A stretch of DNA of 47,358 nucleotides from Fomitopsis serialis (taxonomy: Eukaryota > Basidiomycota > Agaricomycetes > Polyporales > Fomitopsidaceae), in the NCBI RefSeq assembly GCF_022376445.1, contig NW_025955268.1:1-47358 (forward strand), given 5' to 3'. Position numbers and translations under genes: made by a program. Position 1 is the stretch's first letter. Each line of letters opens with the position of its first letter. The notes beneath the pieces are model-generated. The model was not told the origin of the DNA, searched no databases, and was given only the letters and a program-made list of their open reading frames with translations. Positions 46,116 through 47,358 of this stretch are shown one piece after another.

Positions 46116-47178
46116 ATGGTCACTGGAAGAGTCTGGTTCAGTAAGTGACGACCCGTCGCATCGATCCGCGTCATACTAATATCCTGATAACACCTATCCA
46201 GTTACTGGTGCTTCCAGTGGATTCGGAGGCTCATGACCGAGCTCGTCTTGAAGAACGGAGACAGCGCAGCCGCAACACTGAGAAAGCCAGAGGCCATCGC
46301 AGACCTATCGTCGCAATACGGCCCCGACCGCCTCCTCGTAGCCAAGCTCGACGTCACGAACAACGAAGAGATCAAAGCCGCCTTCAACAAGGCCGCAGCG
46401 CACTTCGGGCGTATCGACGTCGTCTTCAACAATGCCGGATATGCTCTGTTCGGAGAGGCGGAGGGTATACCGGACGACCTCGCGCGCGAGGCCATGGAGG
46501 TCGACTTCTGGGGCGCGGCGAACGTCAGCAGGGAGGCGGTCCGCGTGTTCCGTGAGGTAAACAAGCCCGCGGGTGGATTCCTGCTGCAAGTGTCGTCCGC
46601 CTCGGGTCTCATCGGCCTTCCAGGGCTGTCCTATTACTGCGCGCCCAAGCATGGTAGGAACTGCGACTTCAGGGCACGCATAGGATCTGACACGCACTTG
46701 GGCAGCGCTAGAAGGTTTCACCAAAGGTCTTGCTGCGGAGCTCAATCCGGAATGGAACATCAAGGTGCCTTCCTTCGCCTTGGTAATAGGTCGACGACTG
46801 AACTAACTAACAGAGTACCACCTTCAGGTTTGCATCGTTGAGCCCGGAGGCTTCCGCACTCCCGCGCTTAGCAAGATGGTCCACGCTCCGCCCCATCCCG
46901 CCTACATGACGCCTGCCTCCGCGACCTGGCGGGAACGCGAGCGGTCCAAGGGCGTCCAGTACACGCCCAACATGGCGGATCCCGCCACGGCCGTCGAAAT
47001 GATGTACAAAATCACATCGCTGCCAGACCCGCCGATCCAGCTTCCGCTGGGCAAGGACTGCCTGACGATGGTGCGGGGTACGCTGGCGAAGCTGCAGCGG
47101 ACCGTAGATGCCTATGCGTCATGGTCGGACGAGCTGCAGCCGGAGGGTGAGTACCAGTGGGAGTCGATGGCTAGTTGA
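46116..47178 (+). CDS. Short-chain dehydrogenase/reductase (classical SDR)
   Basis: This is an NAD(P)-dependent oxidoreductase of unknown substrate. Four exons (46116-46140, 46202-46653, 46706-46764, 46828-47178) encode about 295 aa. Motifs: VWFITGASSGFG (cofactor-binding TGxxxGxG), DVTN (adenine pocket), NNAGYALFG, VSSASGLIGLPGLSYYCAPK with catalytic Ser, Tyr and Lys (YxxxK satisfied by Y-C-A-P-K), and VEPGGFRTP. One G seems missing in exon 2 just after GFG (near 46226-46231), where the frame reads into a stop; with one base added the exon lengths sum to a multiple of three exactly. The C-terminal part (MYKITSLPDPPIQLPLG, WESMAS) is typical of fungal SDRs related to ketoreductases of secondary metabolism, but no cluster is visible here. 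Confidence 0.92.
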
Positions 47179-47358
47179 TCGTAATACTTCCCATCGCCCG
47201 TCACCGGTCACCGGTCACCTCCCGGTCCATCAAATACTCTTTACACGTACCGATCGTGGTTCATAAACAGGCTTTCTCGTTGACTTCCACCGAGTACAAA
47301 TGAACCACCCGCATTGTCCAGTCGTGATGTGTCGTTTTCGCCCCGACCATTCCAGGTT
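47179..47358. other. 3' flank of the SDR gene to the end of the window
   Basis: 180 nt with a short triple repeat of GTCACCG (about 47199-47219). No gene start is visible before the edge. Confidence 0.4.

Overview
The window is a gene-dense stretch of a basidiomycete genome, most likely an agaricomycete of the wood-rot (Polyporales-like) type. The evidence is many short GT-AG introns of about 40-80 nt, CTNAC-like branch points, a GC-rich coding bias, Agaricomycete-specific families (MGQRHQ-type LRR-like protein, MKRGFL-type SET proteins) and ordinary single-copy fungal housekeeping genes. No tRNA, rRNA, CRISPR array or intact transposon was recognised.

Layout, left to right. A truncated UDP-xylose synthase gene (minus strand) stands head-to-head with ENP1/bystin (1.1-2.9 kb). 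Next come an MGQRHQ-type LRR-like protein (4.0-6.1 kb), an isochorismatase-like hydrolase (7.2-8.2 kb), a large coiled-coil protein (9.0-13.2 kb) and a Zn2Cys6 transcription factor (14.9-19.3 kb), all on the minus strand. The zinc cluster of the transcription factor is separated from its body by about 1.6 kb of degenerate direct repeats. From 21.3 to 27.1 kb lies a tandem array of three intronless SET-domain genes. A nearly identical copy of the last three exons of the MSS1 gene is wedged between copies 2 and 3. The full MSS1 gene (27.4-29.4 kb) follows, head-to-head with calcineurin B (29.6-30.5 kb). Then come ATP synthase subunit d, hexokinase and aquaporin (minus strand), the AP-3 mu subunit (plus), a superoxide-dismutase-like mitoribosomal protein (minus) head-to-head with DAD1/OST2 (plus), a PB1-domain protein (minus) and a short-chain dehydrogenase (plus) at the right end.

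The most unusual region is the SET/MSS1 array. The duplicated unit appears to be [MSS1 3' end - SET gene - downstream flank]. The MSS1 parts of the two units are almost identical, while the SET proteins they flank agree at only roughly half of their positions. This is the pattern expected from gene conversion of one part and rapid divergence of the other. The SET proteins also carry a duplicated MYxQMKRGFL motif at the N terminus.

A caution on quality: UXS, MGQRHQ, coiled-coil, transcription factor, hexokinase, AP-3 mu, SOD-like, PB1 and SDR genes each carry one to four single-base frame breaks, often in short homopolymers. In five of them (coiled-coil, transcription factor, hexokinase, PB1, SDR) adding a single base restores the exon phases exactly. 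ENP1, the isochorismatase gene, the three SET genes, MSS1, CNB1, ATP7, aquaporin and DAD1 are free of such breaks. I read most of them as uncorrected sequencing errors rather than pseudogenisation.
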